Shown here in pieces: positions 62,357-64,000 of a stretch of DNA of 64,000 nt (position 1 is the first letter of the stretch; the number at the start of each line of letters is the position of its first letter). The DNA is taken from NCBI GenBank assembly GCA_036273675.1, contig DASUHD010000110.1, positions 1 through 64,000 of the forward strand, read 5' to 3'. Source of the DNA: DAHUXT01 sp036273675 (GTDB lineage: Bacteria; Chloroflexota; Ktedonobacteria; Ktedonobacterales; JADMIN01). The notes below the pieces were generated by a model. The model worked only from the letters and a program-made list of their open reading frames with translations. It searched no databases and had not been told where the DNA came from. The position numbers were made by a program, and so were the translations under genes.

Positions 62357-64000
62357 TTAGCTGCCGTTGGCTGCGTCGTCGTCTTCCTCGTCTAGAGCGC
62401 CTGACGCACGCAAAATCGCATCAATCTGCTCAGGAGTGAATTCGGTGGCAGGGTCATCGCGGAGCGCCTCCACGAAGACGACGACGGCTGTGCTGTTATC
62501 GTGGCCGCCCGACGCATTGGCCAGGCGCACCAGATGGTTGGCGCATTCAGCGGGGTCATCGGTGCTGGTGAGGCAACGCTGGATCGTTGCGTCGTCCAAC
62601 TCATCCCACAGACCATCGCTGCAAATCAGCAGACGGTCGCCTGGAGCAATGGGAAACTCCATCATGTCGGGTGGCGCTTCATCCTCCTGGCCCAGCGAAC
62701 GATAGAGATAGTTGCGTGGCATGCCGAACGACGGGTCGTTGAGCAGTGGATGGTCAAGCTCCGTGAGCCGTGCCAGCAGTGAGTGGTCCTTGGTTAACTG
62801 CACCAGCGTACCAGCGCGCAACAAATAGGCGCGGCTATCGCCCAGGTGGGCGATAACGGCCTGACGTCCTGCCACGACAATTGCGGTCAACGTCGTTCCG
62901 GTAGACTCTTGCAGCGTAGCCGCCAGCGCCCGCACCTGACGGTTGGCGGCATCCACCGCAACCGCCAGCGCCTGGGCCAGCGTCGCGACGCTCGTGACGC
63001 CCGTGGTGAATCCTGGTGAGAATGGGTCGAGCGCAGGCATAGCCACCGTCGGCGCGAGCAACTGCCGCAGCAGCTCGGCCGTCGCAATGCGCGCGCCGAT
63101 GCGGCTGGCAATCTCCCCGGCTGCCTCGCCGCCCATGCCATCGGCGACGAGGAAGATACCGAGTGGCTGATCCCTGCCGATATCGTCGCGTATCTCCAGA
63201 ACGGTGCAGCCAAGCGCATCCTGGTTTTGCGTGCGAAGCAGCCCAACCGTGGTAGCCGTTCCGCAATGAAACGCCAACACATGCGTTACTGAATCATCCG
63301 CTTCTGGCAATGCCAGGGCGGGTTCCTGAAGCGCAGACCCACACTCCTGCGCCAGTTCTTCCGCGGTCGCATATCCAGCGGCATCCGCGCGAGCCGCGAT
63401 AGCCCGAAGCGCCTGCGCGGGAGGAGTCTCATCGGCGGGAGCCTCATCAGGCAGTCCCGCGAGCAGCGCAAGCGCGCGACCCAACGCGTTTACATCGGCA
63501 GCGTAGAGGGCTACACCTGTATCATCAGTTGCTTCGACGAGCGCGCACCGTTCGATACCACTGAGGTAGGCGCGACCATCGTGAACCAGGATCGCCATTG
63601 GATCGACGTTCCCGTGCGCGACGCCGTTGGTGTGAAGGTACGAGAGCGCATTGGCAAGGCCCACCCCCGCTTTGAGCGCACTCCGCACCTCCAACTTCCC
63701 GCCATCGCCAACCGCCTCGAACGGCGCTTCATAGTTGGCAGGCGCCTCGACGACCAGCCAGTGAATATCGCCTTCTCGCTGAACGACCGCTCGCGGCGCC
63801 AAAAGACGTGCATGATAGAGGTGAAAGTCGGTCATGCGCCTCGCGGTTTCGACATCGAGAGCAGACCTTTCCAGCAGCACTACCGGCGGCTCCTGGCCCG
63901 ACAGTGCCTGTGCATTGCCGCGCCACGCGAGCAGAATGCGGCCCCAGGCATCCCGCCCGAGTTCGCGAATTGTTGAAAAGTCTGATTTGCTTTGCGTCGT
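62357..64000 (-). CDS. Pseudokinase-PP2C phosphatase fusion, 5' end outside the window
   Basis: The frame is open to the right edge, so the N-terminus is missing. At least 547 residues. The first about 230 look like a protein-kinase fold: a GRDAWGRILLA segment at the place of the Gly-rich loop, VVLLERSA with no Lys where the ATP-binding Lys should be, LSYLHTNGVAHGNVDPMAILV with HGN instead of HRD, and GVALYAADVNALGRALALLAG. The rest is a complete PP2C phosphatase: NQDALG, VADGMGGEAAGE, AHLGDSRAYLLR, CSDGLWDEL and GGHDNSTAVVV, with the metal-binding Asp residues in place. It likely dephosphorylates proteins under control of the pseudokinase part; targets are unknown. A short acidic tail ends it. 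Confidence 0.85.
   Translation of the reverse strand, partial: TTQSKSDFSTIRELGRDAWGRILLAWRGNAQALSGQEPPVVLLERSALDVETARRMTDFHLYHARLLAPRAVVQREGDIHWLVVEAPANYEAPFEAVGDGGKLEVRSALKAGVGLANALSYLHTNGVAHGNVDPMAILVHDGRAYLSGIERCALVEATDDTGVALYAADVNALGRALALLAGLPDEAPADETPPAQALRAIAARADAAGYATAEELAQECGSALQEPALALPEADDSVTHVLAFHCGTATTVGLLRTQNQDALGCTVLEIRDDIGRDQPLGIFLVADGMGGEAAGEIASRIGARIATAELLRQLLAPTVAMPALDPFSPGFTTGVTSVATLAQALAVAVDAANRQVRALAATLQESTGTTLTAIVVAGRQAVIAHLGDSRAYLLRAGTLVQLTKDHSLLARLTELDHPLLNDPSFGMPRNYLYRSLGQEDEAPPDMMEFPIAPGDRLLICSDGLWDELDDATIQRCLTSTDDPAECANHLVRLANASGGHDNSTAVVVFVEALRDDPATEFTPEQIDAILRASGALDEEDDDAANGS

Noticed and set aside
1..64000. Search for tRNA or rRNA genes, CRISPR arrays, insertion sequences, phage genes or toxin-antitoxin pairs.
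   Set aside because: No TTCGA-type T-arm with a matching cloverleaf, no regular spaced repeats, no transposase or integrase motifs were seen by eye. Small RNA genes could still be missed.

Overview
The window reads like the chromosome of a free-living, GC-rich (roughly 60 % by eye) bacterium, most likely a member of the Chloroflexota, possibly Ktedonobacteria. The hints are a LexA operator of the Gram-positive type (GAAC-N4-GTTC), a T-box leader, frequent GTG/TTG starts with strong Shine-Dalgarno sequences, and family combinations common in that phylum: MoxR/DUF58/TgpA, PHP-PolX, M29 peptidase, DUF151, PRC-BON and a mycothiol-ligase-like CysRS relative. Placement at class level is inference. 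I saw no rRNA, tRNA, CRISPR array, insertion sequence or phage gene; the window is mostly housekeeping and metabolic.

Layout. 1-6.8 kb: the start of a heme O synthase gene (cut by the window edge), divergent from an unusual one-piece HATPase/receiver/winged-helix regulator; then two cupredoxin lipoproteins, mnmG and a two-component pair. 6.8-11.5 kb: a methyltransferase and a MacB/LolD-like ABC exporter. 11.6-17.3 kb (minus): an exopolysaccharide operon (UDP-xylose-synthase-like epimerase, O-antigen-ligase-like protein, two GT4 glycosyltransferases, PHP phosphoesterase). 17.7-26.1 kb: class A PBP, DUF151 nuclease, lexA with its own LexA box, DedA protein and polA. 26.2-31.8 kb (minus): zinc-ribbon protein and the moxR-DUF58-tgpA operon. 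32.3-35.8 kb: M24 peptidase, phosphotransferase and adenosine deaminase.

35.8-42.4 kb is the most striking part. A good sigma-70 promoter, a complete SAM-I riboswitch, a terminator-like hairpin and then a T-box leader lie in series before metX-metY-asd-lysC-hom. The operon covers most of the route from aspartate to homocysteine. The aspartate kinase lacks its usual C-terminal ACT domains, so control may have moved to the RNA leader.

42.4-64 kb: M29 aminopeptidase, PolX, RidA, a decayed ECF sigma factor and membrane sensor pair (three lesions), a TolB-like lipoprotein, oligoendopeptidase F, a DHFR-like reductase, guaA, an fmdB-dtd-rsmI-tatD-cysS/mshC-like run, a PRC-BON protein, an SDR, and a pseudokinase-PP2C fusion cut by the right edge.
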